Positions 1 through 12,420 are shown, counted from the stretch's first letter. The stretch: DNA of 64,000 nt from Gnetum montanum (GCA_015680685.1 MNCI01008925.1:488547-552546), one strand, 5' to 3'. The notes: generated by a model from the sequence alone, not told the origin. Numbers and translations: made by a program.

Positions 1-524
1 AATGAATCGGCTACTCATCGCTAGGCTAGAACATGTGATAAGTACGACTTGGCTACGAGCATCCACGGGTGTGTACGGCTAGCCAAGGAATCGGCTGCTT
101 ATCACACTTAGGCTAAATAGGTGCCTCAGTACGACCACTTCAAGCACTTGCGTTACATGTGGTGATCCCAGTAATGATTAGCATTTGGTAGCCACAGTTG
201 CATAGTTCAGGGTGTATCCGGTAAGTGGGAACAGATGCTGACGCTAGTTAGTTTAGACTTAGGACATTAATTAGAGTTAGTTAGTTTCTCAACCCTTTCC
301 CTCATAGCATTGGCGATAAACTGAAAAATACCAAAAAAATCACATACCTCAGACTTGCTTAACCATGCACCGTGACACATACAAGCAACCCTGGGAAGAC
401 AACGAATGATTAACCCCAAGTATTTCTTGTGGTGTTAAGGCATTTAGTCTATGGAGTTCGACCGGATCGCGCGTGCACGCTCGTATTCGTATGGTTGAGT
501 GTAGGGGTACCTCGCCACTCATCA
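1..524 (+). repeat. 3' part of an Athila-like LTR (left element mostly outside window)
   Basis: The stretch ending near 480-524 (the Asp-rich 'gagttcgacc' region, then gtatggttgagtgtagggg and cctcgccactcatca) matches the ends of the LTRs of elements A, B, C and F in this window. It ends in CATCA like them. What follows is not a primer-binding site but LINE-like sequence, so this is a 3' LTR or a solo LTR rather than a 5' LTR. Its start is left of the window. ATCAT directly after it would be the target duplication, which cannot be checked here. Confidence 0.8.
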
Positions 525-539
525 ATCATCATTGGAAAG

Positions 540-1010
540 ATATTTTTCATTGTGTTTGGACTTCCAAGACCCAACCTAAGCACTATTTCTTTTTCTAATC
601 CTTAATTCATCAAGGTCTTCCCATTGGAAGTAGGCTTCACCTCTTAGGAGTTGATTGCCCTAAATGCATCATTTTTCAAGCCAATGACTCTTTTGTGCAT
701 GTTTTTTTGGGAATGTTCATTCTCTTGATAAATTTGAAAGTGGTGTTAGTCTCTCTAGGTTTTTATTCCTAACCATTCTGTCAATTTCCCTCTATGTATC
801 TTCAAAGATGATTGTGTTAAGAGAAACCTTCAAAAGGCCTAGGAAATCCTCTTATTTAATATTATTTTCTTTATTTGGAAATGTCATCTAGATGCCTTGT
901 ATCAAAACACCAAATACATTAAATTTGACTATGGTGTGAAATGTTCTATTGCTGGTAATGTTCAACTTCAATGTTGAAAACTAGGCTATGCTAATAATAT
1001 TACTTTCTCT
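540..1010 (+). pseudogene. LINE (L1-type) ORF2 C-terminal remnant, zinc-binding RT domain
   Basis: Frame +2 from 545 reads VWTSKTQPKHYFFF, a stop, then LPIGSRLHLLGVDCPKC and SFVHVFL. This is the plant zf-RVT pattern (W..K.P.K..FF, LP...RL...G..CP.C, H.FL.C) that follows the reverse transcriptase in plant L1-type LINE ORF2 proteins; the two cysteines of the CP.C motif are at 656-667. Further along, EILLFNIIFFIWKCHLDALY resembles the usual continuation. Frameshifts and stops make it dead, and no 3' poly(A) end or target duplication was found. Family level is fairly sure, boundaries are not. Confidence 0.65.
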
Positions 1011-4000
1011 TAAGAGGTATTTCTTTTGAATTTCCTATTTTGGTTTTTAGCTTTTTTCCTAAGGGGTACAAAAAGCTTTTATCTTGTTGCAAGTAACTAG
1101 GGAATCATCTTGCAACTTTGTGCTCTATTAAGGATTTGGTTTTAAGGTTTTTTTCTTCAATTTATGGCTCACCTTAACAAAACTTATGCGCGCACCACCC
1201 ACACCGTGCCGCGTCCACCACCCTGCCCCTAGGTCCTTTAAGGTATAGATTACTTAACATTGATGATGGAATTGCAAATAAAGTTATTTCATTAAATAGT
1301 ATTACTTCCTTGATAACTTTGATATTTTTGGTTTTGTTGAAACTTAGAAAAATGTTGATTCTATAGATTTTGTAGTTCTTGGATTTATTAAATTTATTGC
1401 AAAAAATACAAGAGTAGGGCAAAGAGGCAGACCTTCTAGAAGCATTGCAATGTTAGTGAGGAAATATTTTGAAAAATTATGTGCTTTTAGAAAAAAATAA
1501 TAATCATAAATAATATGTTTGGCTAAAAATATTATGTTAGTAAGGCTATAAATGCCTCTCTTTGGTTATCTCTCTTGGCATCAATTGTAGTTTCATTTCT
1601 CTCTTCTCTTGGCTATATGGATGATGAGTAGCAAGTATCCCCTATGCCCAAATATAGGAAACATAAGCATTCACATGGAATCCACTTGAATTTTGTGGAT
1701 GGAACTATTGTAGTATCTAAATTGTTAAGCATTGATCATAGATCGTTGTCTTCTCGCTTGGACTAGTGGTAGCTTTATCACATATGATTTAGTCCAAAGT
1801 GAGGCATATGATTATTGATGTTATTGGGGTCTTAAACTAACTAAATAATATCCTAGAAATTAATTATTTAATCTAAATGATAATAAAATTAAATCTTAAA
1901 CTATCCTAAGGGTGGTGAGTGTCCATTCCTAGCTTGAGGTACACATCCTAAACTAATGTATCCATTAGGAGGATGACCAAGTGTTATCCACACTCCAGGC
2001 ACTCACTAACTATTTTCTAAGATTATAGAATAAAACTGCAAGAGTTTAGCTACACTACTGACCAAATGATGGTAAATTTGCGATGGGTGCTCGCATATTT
2101 ATAAGCAAATATAGGCAGTGTGTCAACAGGGATGTGTTAATGCATTTTTTTGCATCGACGAGGATGCCTCAATGCAACTAAGTTATAGCAAATGTGATAG
2201 TGCATCTACAATATAGTAGATGTAATATAGTAGCTATGATGTAGCAACCAACTAAGATGCACCAACAAGGATGCTACAACACAAATGCGATGTAACATCT
2301 ATGATATAGCATCTACAATATCTCAGTCAACTGAAATACTTGAAAAAATCATGTTTCATCATGTCCTAGTGACTCAACTACCTAACATATCATATCTATC
2401 AACAAGGGTATTTCTTTTAGTGGTTTCTAGATTTGAGCCTAAACCTATTTATGGTGTAAAGCTTGATCTTATGTGTGTGGATCCTTACTTCCTTTAATCT
2501 ACTCTTAGGTAGAGAAAATAGACTTTCACTTACAAAATTGCATTATCCTTAATTTTTTGGATCTTCTCTTTTTATTTCTCTTCATTTTAGAGCTATTGTG
2601 TGTTCTTGAATTTCTCTTGTATTTTTTCCATATTTGCTGTTATTCTTAGTTTTCTTTCTTCTATTCTTGTATTTATAGCATCTTTCACTTAGTGGTCTAT
2701 GGGCAACATGTCTTAACAAATTTCTATCTTTGTTGTAAGCTATAGACAGTCCTCTTAACTTATGACAACTACATGGCTACTTGATAACATTCTATGTACA
2801 TTGTGATCTAGGATCACAATGAATCTAGGTGTCATGATGAAAGTCACAAATGCTTAGATGACATGTTTGAAGCATGATAGGCCAAAAGTAACATCTAATA
2901 TGAATTAGAACAATGGTTGAATAGGCTAGCTAGGTGTAGCAAGCATGTATCATCACATTTGTTGCATTGACAAGCTAGGAAATGAACCTTTGGTCTGCAT
3001 TTCATATTATTTATTAGTTAATGTAAATTCATAGTAGTCGGCAATAAATACTAACAGGTCAATCACATCAAATAGAAATGGAGGATTTCATTATCTATCA
3101 TCATGCCATGTTTTTAATATTAGGCAATCAACTAGAACTTGGTAATTAGAGCCTTAAGGTGATAGTGAGAAGCTAGGACTTAGGATGGATATAGGGTTGA
3201 TGCTAGCCATAAACAAAACCCAAGATTTAATAAGGATTTAGAGTTCCAACCTTCCTAAGGATAATCTACAAGTTGAGGCTTTTAACTAGCATTCTTGATG
3301 GCTAGTTTAAGTTAGTATCAATCTTAATGAACAACAAGTATACCCAACACCCAGCCATATAGTTTACAAACATTATACCAGACCATGTTGTAATCTATAG
3401 AATGGCTAGTTTATATGTCTAAGAGTAAAGCTAAATATTACTATGATTCAAATTAAAGCCTAACCTAGCCAACGGTGATGAATGTCTATTCCAAAATTAC
3501 ACTCATGGATATTCATATTAATTAATGGAATTGCTTATTTATTACATTATTGGACATATCAAGTGTCTTTCCATTGGAATTATCAAGTTAATATGAGTTT
3601 AACGATTAAGATTATGTTACACTCATTCTACCAAATTTTTAATGTACAATAGAAATAAATATATTAAGCTAAATTGAATGAAAAATAAAATCAAATGAAA
3701 GTAAATCTAATCTAAGCCAAAGTATTTCAATGTGAATGAATCAATTTCAGTCTTTATTATCATTCATGAGTACATTCAACCATAATCGCTTGAATAAAGA
3801 CATTGGAAAACCAACTCAAACACATGCTATGGGAATTTACTCTATATTTCTACAATGGTGTTGAGGGACTTTTCCTTTGACATGATACCTGTGATCCCTT
3901 GTATGACAATCTTGGAGAAATAACACTTTCTTGCTTTATGTCTCACTCCAATGTTCCCTACCAACATATGATCTTATTCTAGTACCTACATAGAACTTGT

Positions 4001-4605
4001 ACCTTCTTCACAAGTCCCACTTCCTTTAGGTGCACCTTTAGAACCTCAAGTAATAGAAAACATAACTATGCATGATGACTCTACAAAGATGAACATGGAC
4101 ATGATGTATTCACCTCTAAGTTTTTACACTAAGGTTTTTGTTTTTATCTTAAGCTTTTACTAGTCTAGTTGAGCATCTTTATCTTGATCCTAATGCTACA
4201 TTGGAGGTTAGAACTTTAACTAATTAAACATTATTTAAAGATGAGCATTCTCAACACATATTCATGAGTTATATAGTGTGATCCAAACTAGTTATGATTA
4301 CTTGGGGTAAAAAAGGTTGACCCAAGTGAGCATGCTCTTGAAGTATGTACACTTGGGCTCTTATAGGAGCATGTATTGCACCTCCTACTATTTACTACTA
4401 TTTTACATTATTATGACGTAGCAAGGATAATGTAAGAAACAATCCCCATTCATGTTATTAAAGAAGCTATTCTACATGTTCTATATGATATATGGTGTGT
4501 TTGCATTGTTATAGTTTCAAAATATGACTTTTCTGTCATTCCAATGCATGTATTTATAGGCAAAGACTAACTAAGAGACATTGCATCTATAATGTACTAT
4601 CACAG
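1011..4605. other. Unassigned AT-rich intergenic sequence
   Basis: No gene, RNA gene or complete mobile element is recognised. There is a compact GC-rich island at about 1185-1245 in otherwise AT-rich DNA. Two stretches near 1880-1930 and 3455-3500 show weak similarity to each other (ttaaa.c.taa.cta.cc, then tgtc.attcc), possibly an old repeat pair. Short ORFs here lack any recognisable domain. Confidence 0.5.
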
Positions 4606-5498
4606 TGATAAAGTCAAATTTCATCATAATACGACATCATAGCAATGATGTCATATCAACAATGTCATTGATATGATGTCATCACTCATGCTATGTCATC
4701 ATTCATACAATGTCTTAGGATGTGTGCAACCCTATAAATACAACACTTGGGTACACAATTTAACAACTATCCATTTCACCCTTAGGTAGACTCTTATAGT
4801 TTTTTTTTTGTAGTTTTAGTGATAGAGTGAATGGTTGCAATGTAGTGTTGAGGAGTTGTACAAAATCTTTATTCAATTGAACTGTACTTGGGCATAGTTC
4901 ATGTCTAAAAATAAAAATCGAGATTACTTTTCATCATTGTAGCATGCACTTATTTTTATTGTTATACTTAGTATAGTTTTTATTGTTTTCTTAGTTTAAT
5001 CATTTACGTTTCCAAATATTTTACTTGTTCATTAGTAAAGTGGAATGAGTATGACTAGTTTTGAGCATTATAGTGTAATAATTTGATAACTCAGTAGTGG
5101 TTTCACTTGATTTGCTCAATAGCGAACTCACTTGGTAATTCTAGTAATGGTTACATGAGCCGAAGATGTGTATAGTAAGATAGGACCAGATGCTCATCGC
5201 TATAGGCTAGAGTAGATTTACATTACTAATATTACTTAGATTTAAATTGTTATTCTCAACTTTCATTATGTTTGTAACTAGGAGTAATAAGAGCCAATGA
5301 ACATTAGTAATTATATGCTTCACCAAGAGCTAAGCTATACACTAGAACTTTACTAGCTCAAGGTAGGAAGACAACGAATCTCAAACTTAAACTTAATTAC
5401 TAGCATAATAATATTGCCCATCTGTGGATTACAATTTGGTCATGCTTTGGCACTCATGACTTGTATGATAGAGTGTTCAGATACTCCACTACTCATCA
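4606..5498 (+). repeat. Element F 5' LTR
   Basis: It begins TGATAAAGTC and ends ...CTCATCA immediately before the primer-binding site. The U3 part (about 4615-4720) is packed with imperfect ATGATGTCAT inverted/direct repeats upstream of a TATA box at 4733. The matching part of the 3' LTR at 29641 carries fewer repeat copies. CACAG at 4601-4605 would be the left target duplication, but the partner is lost with the truncated 3' LTR. Confidence 0.88.
4733..4740 (+). promoter_or_regulatory. TATA box of element F 5' LTR
   Basis: TATAAATA lies about 127 bases into the LTR, directly after the cluster of ATGATGTCAT repeats. The same octamer occurs at the equivalent place in the 3' LTR (29720-29727) and in the LTRs of A and B, which supports its role as the RNA polymerase II core promoter. 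Confidence 0.75.
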
Positions 5499-5499
5499 T

Positions 5500-5517
5500 T
5501 GGCACCATTGCTAGGGA
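5500..5517 (+). other. Primer-binding site of element F (tRNA-Asp type)
   Basis: TGGCACCATTGCTAGGGA starts one base after the LTR end. It matches the tRNA-Asp-complementary site typical of Athila elements (TGGCGCCGTTGCCGGGGA), apart from transitions of the kind produced by cytosine deamination. Confidence 0.8.
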
Positions 5518-5644
5518 TGTGTTAATGTGTACTAAGTAATTAATTTTACAAAGTTCCTTGCATAAAAAAAATCTAGAATAAACTTCCATATCTTTAAAGC
5601 AATCTTAAGAATACACACACTTAACCAAGCATCATAATCATAAC

Positions 5645-8263
5645 ATGGCTTCAACTAAAGACAAACTATCACCTACCAAAGAGATAAAAAAGGACAATGA
5701 CAAAGTAAATGACAAGGACTATGCAAACAATAATCTCATATGCTCATAATAATCCTTACTATCCTGATTTTACCTTCATCTTTCACCAAGATGGGCAAAT
5801 GAGATGGCAAGACCTGCAGGGCAACATTGTTATACCTTTAGAGTGTTCAACAACCACAATGCTTCAAATAGCTTTATGGTGAATGAATTTGAGCCATGCA
5901 CAAGAAGGGTACCATGTGATCAAACACATGATGAGGCCCTACCAACCAATATAGGCACAAGTGTAGAGAGATGTTACATGAAGAACAAACATATTCACAA
6001 TAAGGGAAAGCAAATCAACTCTCCTTTTGTCCTAGAAGAACTTGATGGCAATACATTTATTGTGAAGAAACTCCACCAAGAGCATGAAGTTCATTTTCAA
6101 ACACTTGTTATCCACTTAGAAGAACCTGTCAAGATGCAACTACATTCTACCTTAGTAAATACACCAAGAAAAGAAGCCAAAGACTCTAAGTACAAGCAAG
6201 ACTCATGGCCAAGAGCTTCTACTAGAACATAAAGGGAAGAATATAAGAGTCACAGAAGGACTAGCTAGCATTTTTCTCCTACTACTTCATCTTCATCCTA
6301 ATGTTCATCGATGGACTCTAACCTAAGAGAATACAAGTATAGAGATCATGACAAGGAGAGACACCAAACTCATGATAGACATGACTATCACCCAAGACAT
6401 TTTGATGAAGAAGATGAAGAGCATAAAATAAGAAGAAATAGGGATAGACATGTAGAACAAGAGATATATGAGCACCAAACAAGGCACTACTACAATAAAG
6501 CATATGAATCCCATGATCATGAAGAACCCCTAATGGCTACTCATGACATGATCAATATAAGGGAAGTTGCTTACATACTAACCAAGCACATAAGGCACAA
6601 TCATATTAAGTGGCTAGACATGAAAAAAATGCCCAAATTTGAGGGTGGATACAACATAGATCTACAACACCACCTTCAAGCATTCCATGATTCCTACACA
6701 CTATAGAATATAGAGAATCATTAGCAAAAACTTAAGTTTTTCCCTTAGATCCTTATCAAAGAGGTAAAAAGCTAGTATAAATCACTGGAACTAAAATTAA
6801 TCAGAACATGGAGTACCATGCTTGAACTTTTTAATGACAAATTTCAAACCTACTCCTAGGTGTTTAATCTTCAAAAACAAATCCAAGGCTAAAAGCAAGG
6901 GATCCATGAATCCCTTAATGGGGTAATGGAAAGGTACTATTCACTTCTACATAGGTACCTAGGCGATAGATTTTCCCAAAGGAAGTAACTTATGCACATT
7001 GTCAATGGGCTATGAAACAAAATGAAGGAAGCCCTTGGGATTTATGCCAAAGGTAGATTATTGAGATGGATGTCCATCATATCCGAAGACTCATTGAACA
7101 AGTGGCAAAGGAAGAAGGTGAACTAAGGAAGAGAGAATATGCCAAAGAGTACAACCGAGACCTATCTATTAGAAAGAGAGATGTACAAGTGTGCAATCAA
7201 CAAGAGGAGGAAACCTTGGATGAGGTAGTACAGACAAAGATAGTACCTATTCAGAAATCTATTACTGATATTGCAATCAAGGTAGAAAAGATGTGGGATT
7301 TAGTGGATGAAAAGTTTGCAACAGTCTTGAAAATTATGAAGGAAAGGACTGAGTAAGCCTTTAGCAAAGCTAAGGACAAAAAGAAGGAAATAGATTTTAA
7401 ATGAAAAGGAAATGTAGCTTTAGTGGCAGACTATTTAGGTACAAGCTCAAATGAGAAGGAAGGATGTTCTATGTACTACTATGACCACCTTAAGGGGTGC
7501 TATCCTATCATGACACATTTACAAGAATCAAGGGCATATGCATTGAATCTAAGATTCATCAAGAAACAAATGCCCAAATGATTATCTTATCCTCAAGGTA
7601 ACTATCATCAAACCTCTCAACCAACTTATTACCCTAATGAAGCTTATATGTAGCCATAGGAGCAATATCATCATCAATGACAACAATCACAATCATGGGC
7701 GATGCCACCACCATGATAGTAATATTCATATTGGCAACTAGACCCTTATGGATACTATGTCCAATGCCCAATTTCTCCAAGTAATGTAGTGGTTTAGACT
7801 CCTCAATTTTACCCACAAAAATACCACAGGCCAACACCTCCAAGAATGGACTCCAATCAATACGTGCATCCACAAACGACTGGTTCATTTAATCATCCAT
7901 CTAATCGTTTACCACCTATACCACCACCTATAATGCATGGAGAATTTCCATCACAACCTTAGCAAAGAAAAGCTACAAGGGTAGTGAATGTATAGATAGA
8001 GGATCATACAAGCAATACTAAGAGCAAATCTAAGAAACATCCTTTCTTTAGGACAAGTCCAAAAAGAGCTAGTAGAGTTAGAACTTCATTGAGATAAGTT
8101 TCTTCTATGAAGGATCCTCCTACAAACACCTTCCTTCTCCAACAATGAAATCAAGAGCTTAAAACTGTCATGCTAACAAATATAGTATCAGTGGATTCAA
8201 GTAGGAACACTTCCTAGAAAAAGAATAGATCCAAGAGTTCCTTTGATCTATTTACAAGTAGCT
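5645..8263 (+). pseudogene. Decayed gag (element F), running into protease
   Basis: Gag forms the virus-like particle of the retrotransposon. From ATG 5645 a frame can be followed with frameshifts and many stops. An N-terminal block (FTFIFHQDG, then a W..GNIV pattern) matches element C gag (FTFILHQDE). A long His/Asp/Arg-rich linker at 6311-6540 is followed by the Retrotrans_gag core at about 6600-7060 (KFEGGYNIDLQHHLQAF; LELFNDKFQTYS). A basic segment lies at 7066-7356. A degenerate zinc knuckle near 7470-7500 has its second Cys changed to Tyr. The tail (7620-8260) is Pro/Gln-rich and ends PLIYLQVA just before element D. It cannot make a full protein. Confidence 0.75.
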
Positions 8264-8268
8264 AGAAA

Positions 8269-9841
8269 TGTAACAATGAAAAATGTCGGTCGCTGGAAAT
8301 ACCGAGCGAAGATCTGTGTACACAGTCTTAACCACGGATCCGTGCGAGGGCCATGCTGGAGAAAACGGATCCGAGGTGCCCTGAACAGTCTTATTCGATC
8401 AGACAGGGACTTACTTAATTAGTAAATTATCGAATATAGTGATAGTATATATTTTTTATATATATTTCATGAAATGAATTAATTAGGTGAATCGTAGAAG
8501 GAGTAGAAAACAATGTAAAGAGCTTGAAATATCGATAATGTCAACACGACAAAGAAGATCAGATTTAGGAAAGATGCATAATTCCAAGATCTATGATCTG
8601 ACTCGAAAGCTGAATATATTGCATACAACGTTCGAACGGCTGACTTCACTTATCTTCATGCGAAGCATACATGAAACAACAAGAAAACTGTTTAAAAGGG
8701 AGAACAAAATGAAGGTTGATCTACCTCATAAGCCAAAAGTGGAATGCAAGGAAGGTCAAGCCTAGATGTCCATTGATCAAATATTTCTGATCAATAAACC
8801 TTGCCAATCGTACCAGATGATCTCTCAATCTCTGATCTGCTTCTTTTGCCCTCGGTAATCTTTTCTTAAAGCTACTAATGATCGCCAATGAAGAGGATAA
8901 TGTTTTCACCAAGAAGACTAATCGCTCCCGTTTCCAATGCTCAAACAATGCCTTATTCCTTCAAAAGAAGAAAATCCCTCTCCTCTCCTCCTTTTCTTCA
9001 TCAACTGGGGTATTTATAAGCTCAGCATCATATGGAAAGGCATGGTCTTGATGACATGTGTCTCAAACTTTCAAAACACCGTTGACTTGACAGTTTTTAT
9101 GTTAAAGCTAGTCAAACCACATTACGTCTTGAGGGCGAGGTGCGCTGTAAACCACTCTTGCTGAAACCGCCTCATGATTACATTACGATACGCTAATGAG
9201 CGTATTGCCATGCATGGATAACAAGTGCGTGTCTAGTACTGCCTTAGCTGACTTTATACTGCATTACGCTCATTTACGCTGTGTAGCGCAGTAGAGAGTA
9301 ATGTGATGAATTCCACATGTGTTACACTTATTTATGCAGTAGAGCATAATAGAGCATAAACGTGGTTAACTTTTCAGCGCGTTACGCTTACTTACACTGC
9401 GTAGCGTAATAAAGCGTAAAGCCACCAATCTGTCATGCTTCTTTTGATGTTGACTTTGACTTCTTTGAGGCTCATTACGCTGCTTTGCATAATGGAGCGT
9501 GGATACAGTCCTGATCAAAAGACTTGGTGGAATATGCAACAAGTTGTAGAACGCTTTTTAGGCCTTAAACTTGTCATATTTCTAGAAGTTCCAAATTTTT
9601 GCTAACTTCATTGCTACAGTAAGCTACCTTCGTTACATCGCGCAGAATTACACTAAGCGACATGACGCTACATTGCGTAATGTAGCGTAAAGAGCAACAA
9701 AGTTAGAATTTTTTAAGAAATTTGGAGACTTGATGTTGCATTCCCTTTTGCGTTGTTCTACCTTCTGGATTTCTGCCGCGAGCTTTTGCTTGAATTGTAA
9801 ATCTTCGCCTTGGGTCAATCCGCAATTTCCACGGTGTTTCA
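8269..9841 (-). repeat. Element D 3' LTR
   Basis: It is the same length as the other copy (1573 bp). On the element strand it begins TGAAACACCG and ends in TTGTTACA. A TATA box (CTTATAAATA) lies at 9011-9020, the same offset (742) from the low-coordinate edge as in the other LTR. The stretch at about 9120-9690 is rich in TTACGCT/AGCGTAA inverted repeats. The ORF at 8487-8765 within the LTR is antisense to the element and is probably incidental. Confidence 0.95.
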
Positions 9842-9858
9842 ATGGCCCCTCTTTGTTG
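9842..9858 (-). other. Polypurine tract of element D
   Basis: On the element strand AAAGAGGGGCCAT directly precedes the 3' LTR start TGAAACACC. This purine run is where plus-strand synthesis would be primed. Confidence 0.75.
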
Positions 9859-10984
9859 ACGTTTAGAGGGCTTACCCGAAAGACGTCGACAAAGAATACG
9901 AAACACCGAATAGGTAGAAGTACCAACAACATCTGTCGATGGTTACTCAGGTATCGCCCTGTCAATCTAGAAGTGCAGAAGTGGGAAAAGTGAAGATAAA
10001 ACGGTATGGGGGGAATTCTTACAGAAGTGGAAGGAGGGAGTTTCGGAGAAGACCCAAGTGGGTGAGTACAACTTTTTACAAATAAGTCATGAGGCATCCT
10101 CCTGCGATTGCATTTACATGGAGTTATACCATCACATTGTAGATAAAGGGGCTTGCAAGGACGAGTTGTGTGCATAGCCTAGATGAGTTGTTTTTCATCC
10201 ATTTTTCTAACTCCCCCTTTTTTTTGATGCCCACTAAGCGAGTTGTGTTGCGCCAGTTCAAGACTTGATTGTAATGCAGAAGTTAAACGTATGTTGTGTA
10301 TTCACATTTTGTACAAGGAAAGCAGATGGAATGGCCAAGGAGGGGAATAGAAACAAGAGGTCGGATTATGAAGAAGACAGCACTCCTAAGTAGATAGGAT
10401 AACCTGAGCGGCCATCTCAAAACGTTGTCTGTACTTCACTGTTTTGGTGAAAGGACTTTTGAACGATGTCCTCGTAGCAAGTAAACTACAATCAAAAAAG
10501 AAAACATATGACACCATTTCTCAACCGAATCACCAGAGAAGTTGTTGAAACAAGTACCATCCAAGGCGAGAAGGAGTGAGCAGGCCATGGGTAAGGGACC
10601 GTAGCAAGAGGCCAGGGTCCCAATGTTGATGCTCGGCCTAGCAAGTCGCCATCAACCATCAGACTCATCGCACCGAATTGGTTATCCAAAGAACCCGCCA
10701 GATGAATCTGTGAAGTTGGAGTTTGATAGCGATGATGACCGGAGATCCCCAAGGTTGTGGCTGATGAGAACTCCCTTGGGGCTTCAGACGGCAAAACTGA
10801 CCTCTCAGAAGTACCACCACTGAAATGGTCGCGGTAACGGTATCTCTGAGGGATCAGTAGTATGCCTTTCAGAATATCCGAGGAATCAGCAGAATGCCCA
10901 TAAGGTAGCGATGTTGGGGCTGTCCCAACATCCCACCCCATTCGTTCAGATACGTTTACGCTCGCTTGATTCATATGTTGGCAG
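9859..10984 (-). other. Element D 3' untranslated region
   Basis: The sequence between the tandem array and the polypurine tract has no recognisable domain. ORFs here (for example 10492-11049, minus) partly translate the tandem array and are not supported as genes. Long 3' untranslated regions are usual in Tat-lineage elements. Confidence 0.55.
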
Positions 10985-11455
10985 TCTGTAGGTCCCAGTT
11001 TGAAGTCCTGGTAGACTGTTGTTGCTAGTTTTAAGTCCCAGCAGACCATGGTCCTAGTTTAAAGTCTGGGCAGACTGAAAAATGCTAGTTTTACGTCGTA
11101 GTGAATGGCGGTAGAGCTGATTTATGGTCTCAGCAGACCGTGCTATGGATGTCAGTTTCATGTCGTGACCTAGGGACAAGTCTGTGCTGGTTTTACGTCT
11201 CAGTAGACAGATGCTTACCTTTGCCAGTTTTATGTCATGGCGAACAACCGGTGCCAATTTAGCATCATGGCGGACACATGCAAGAAATGCCAATTTTATG
11301 TCTTAGCAAACCTATACAACATTGTCAGTTTTACGTCGTAGCAGATGATTACAGTTTGCTAGTTTTACGTCATGGCGGACAATTGTTGCCAGTTTAGCAT
11401 CATGGCGGACACGTGTAGAGAATGCCAATTTTAAGTCGTAGTGAACGATTGTTGC
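10985..11455. repeat. Tandem array, about 14 units of 29-37 bp, in element D 3' region
   Basis: Units begin near 10995, 11025, 11054, 11085, 11118, 11152, 11188, 11224, 11253, 11290, 11325, 11359, 11389 and 11424. The core is CTAGTTTTACGTCATGGCGG followed by AC and a variable spacer. The array lies between the integrase end and the 3' LTR, where Tat-lineage elements often carry hypervariable tandem repeats that can seed satellites. Related units occur at 15152-15174 and 19643-19840. Confidence 0.85.
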
Positions 11456-11489
11456 ACCTGATTTTAATACTGGATATGCAGTTAGATGT

Positions 11490-12420
11490 AGTACCGCTTC
11501 AGGTATATATGGTTCACGGGATTTGATAACTCGTTGTCGTTGATGTCCGCTAGCTTGAATGCACCATTTCCATACACGTCGGTTACTAAGAAAAGGCCCT
11601 CCCAGTTTGCAGAGAATTTACCTACTGGTTCGTGAAAGGCCTTGAGAACCAAATCTCCTTTCTCGATCGGACGTTGTTGAAGATTATGATGGTGCTTCTT
11701 CCTCTGCTTATCTTGATACTTTTCGATGGTATCAAGCGCCTATATTTTCTTCTCCTCTACTGAGTCCAAATCCATGATCTGAGACTCAGTGTGTTGAGCG
11801 TCATTTATAATCATGGAGAGGACCATCTGAAGAGAAGGAACTTGTAATTCGAGGGGTAGCACTGCCTCAGATCCATAGACTAGGCTATAGGGTATACTGT
11901 CTGTAGCTATTCTACATGTGGTACGATACGCCCATAGCACATAGAGGATCTTTTCATGCCATCGTCTTTTGTTACTGCTAAGCATTTTCTTGAGCAAATT
12001 GATAACGACCTTATTCGTTGCTTCAGCTTGACCATTCACTTGCGGGTAATAAGGCAAGGAAAAATATTGATTGATACCAAGGCTATTACAAAAATATTTG
12101 GTTTCCACATTGCTAAATTGTGGTCCATTGTCGGTCACGATAGTCATTGGGAGGCCAAATCTAGTTACGATGTTGTCTAAAATGAAATGGCAGACCTGTT
12201 GAGATGTGATCTTTCGCAAAGGGATGGCTTCAACCCACTTCGTGAAATATTCGGTAGTGGTGATTATGAAGTTGTGCCTTGCGGAAGATTTTGGTGCGAT
12301 AGGCCCTATAATGTCTAATCCCCATCGTTGGAAGGGCCATGTAATCTATGTTGTGTGTAGTTCTGTAAGCGACACATGTATAAGGTTCATGTAACGCTGA
12401 CACGTGTCACACATTTTAAC
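11490..12420 (-). pseudogene. Integrase core and C-terminal domain (element D pol)
   Basis: Integrase inserts the cDNA into the genome. The zinc-finger half is encoded in the preceding frame; after a frameshift at about 12405-12420 the frame continues with CDTCQRY, then the DDE core. The catalytic residues are present: Asp in WGLDIIGP (codon 12313-12315), Asp in VTDNGPQF and Glu in NGQAEATN (residues 30 and 66 of the 11740-12219 segment). The C-terminal part (GDLVLKAF, NWEGPFLV, ending NHIYLKRYY near 11490) is the usual GPY/F-like module. One stop at about 12370 and one near 11740, plus the frameshift, inactivate it. All three active-site residues survive. Confidence 0.9.

Noticed and set aside
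1838-3600. Possible LTR pair near 1880 and 3455
   Set aside because: Similarity covers only about 40 bases with gaps, no ends, no primer site, no target duplication.
6318-6520. Two overlapping minus-strand ORFs with hydrophobic stretches
   Set aside because: Shadows of the His/Asp/Arg-rich linker of F gag; the apparent membrane segments come from complementary codons.
8487-8765. 92-residue ORF in the D LTR, also present in the other LTR at 24370-24741
   Set aside because: It is antisense to the element, and both copies were identical at insertion, so presence in both is not evidence of selection; no domain seen.
10492-11049. 185-residue minus-strand ORF downstream of integrase in D
   Set aside because: It partly translates the tandem array and shows no domain; better explained as an untranslated region.
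10985-11455. CRISPR-like array
   Set aside because: Units are diverged, the spacers are short and repeated, and the context is a plant retrotransposon.
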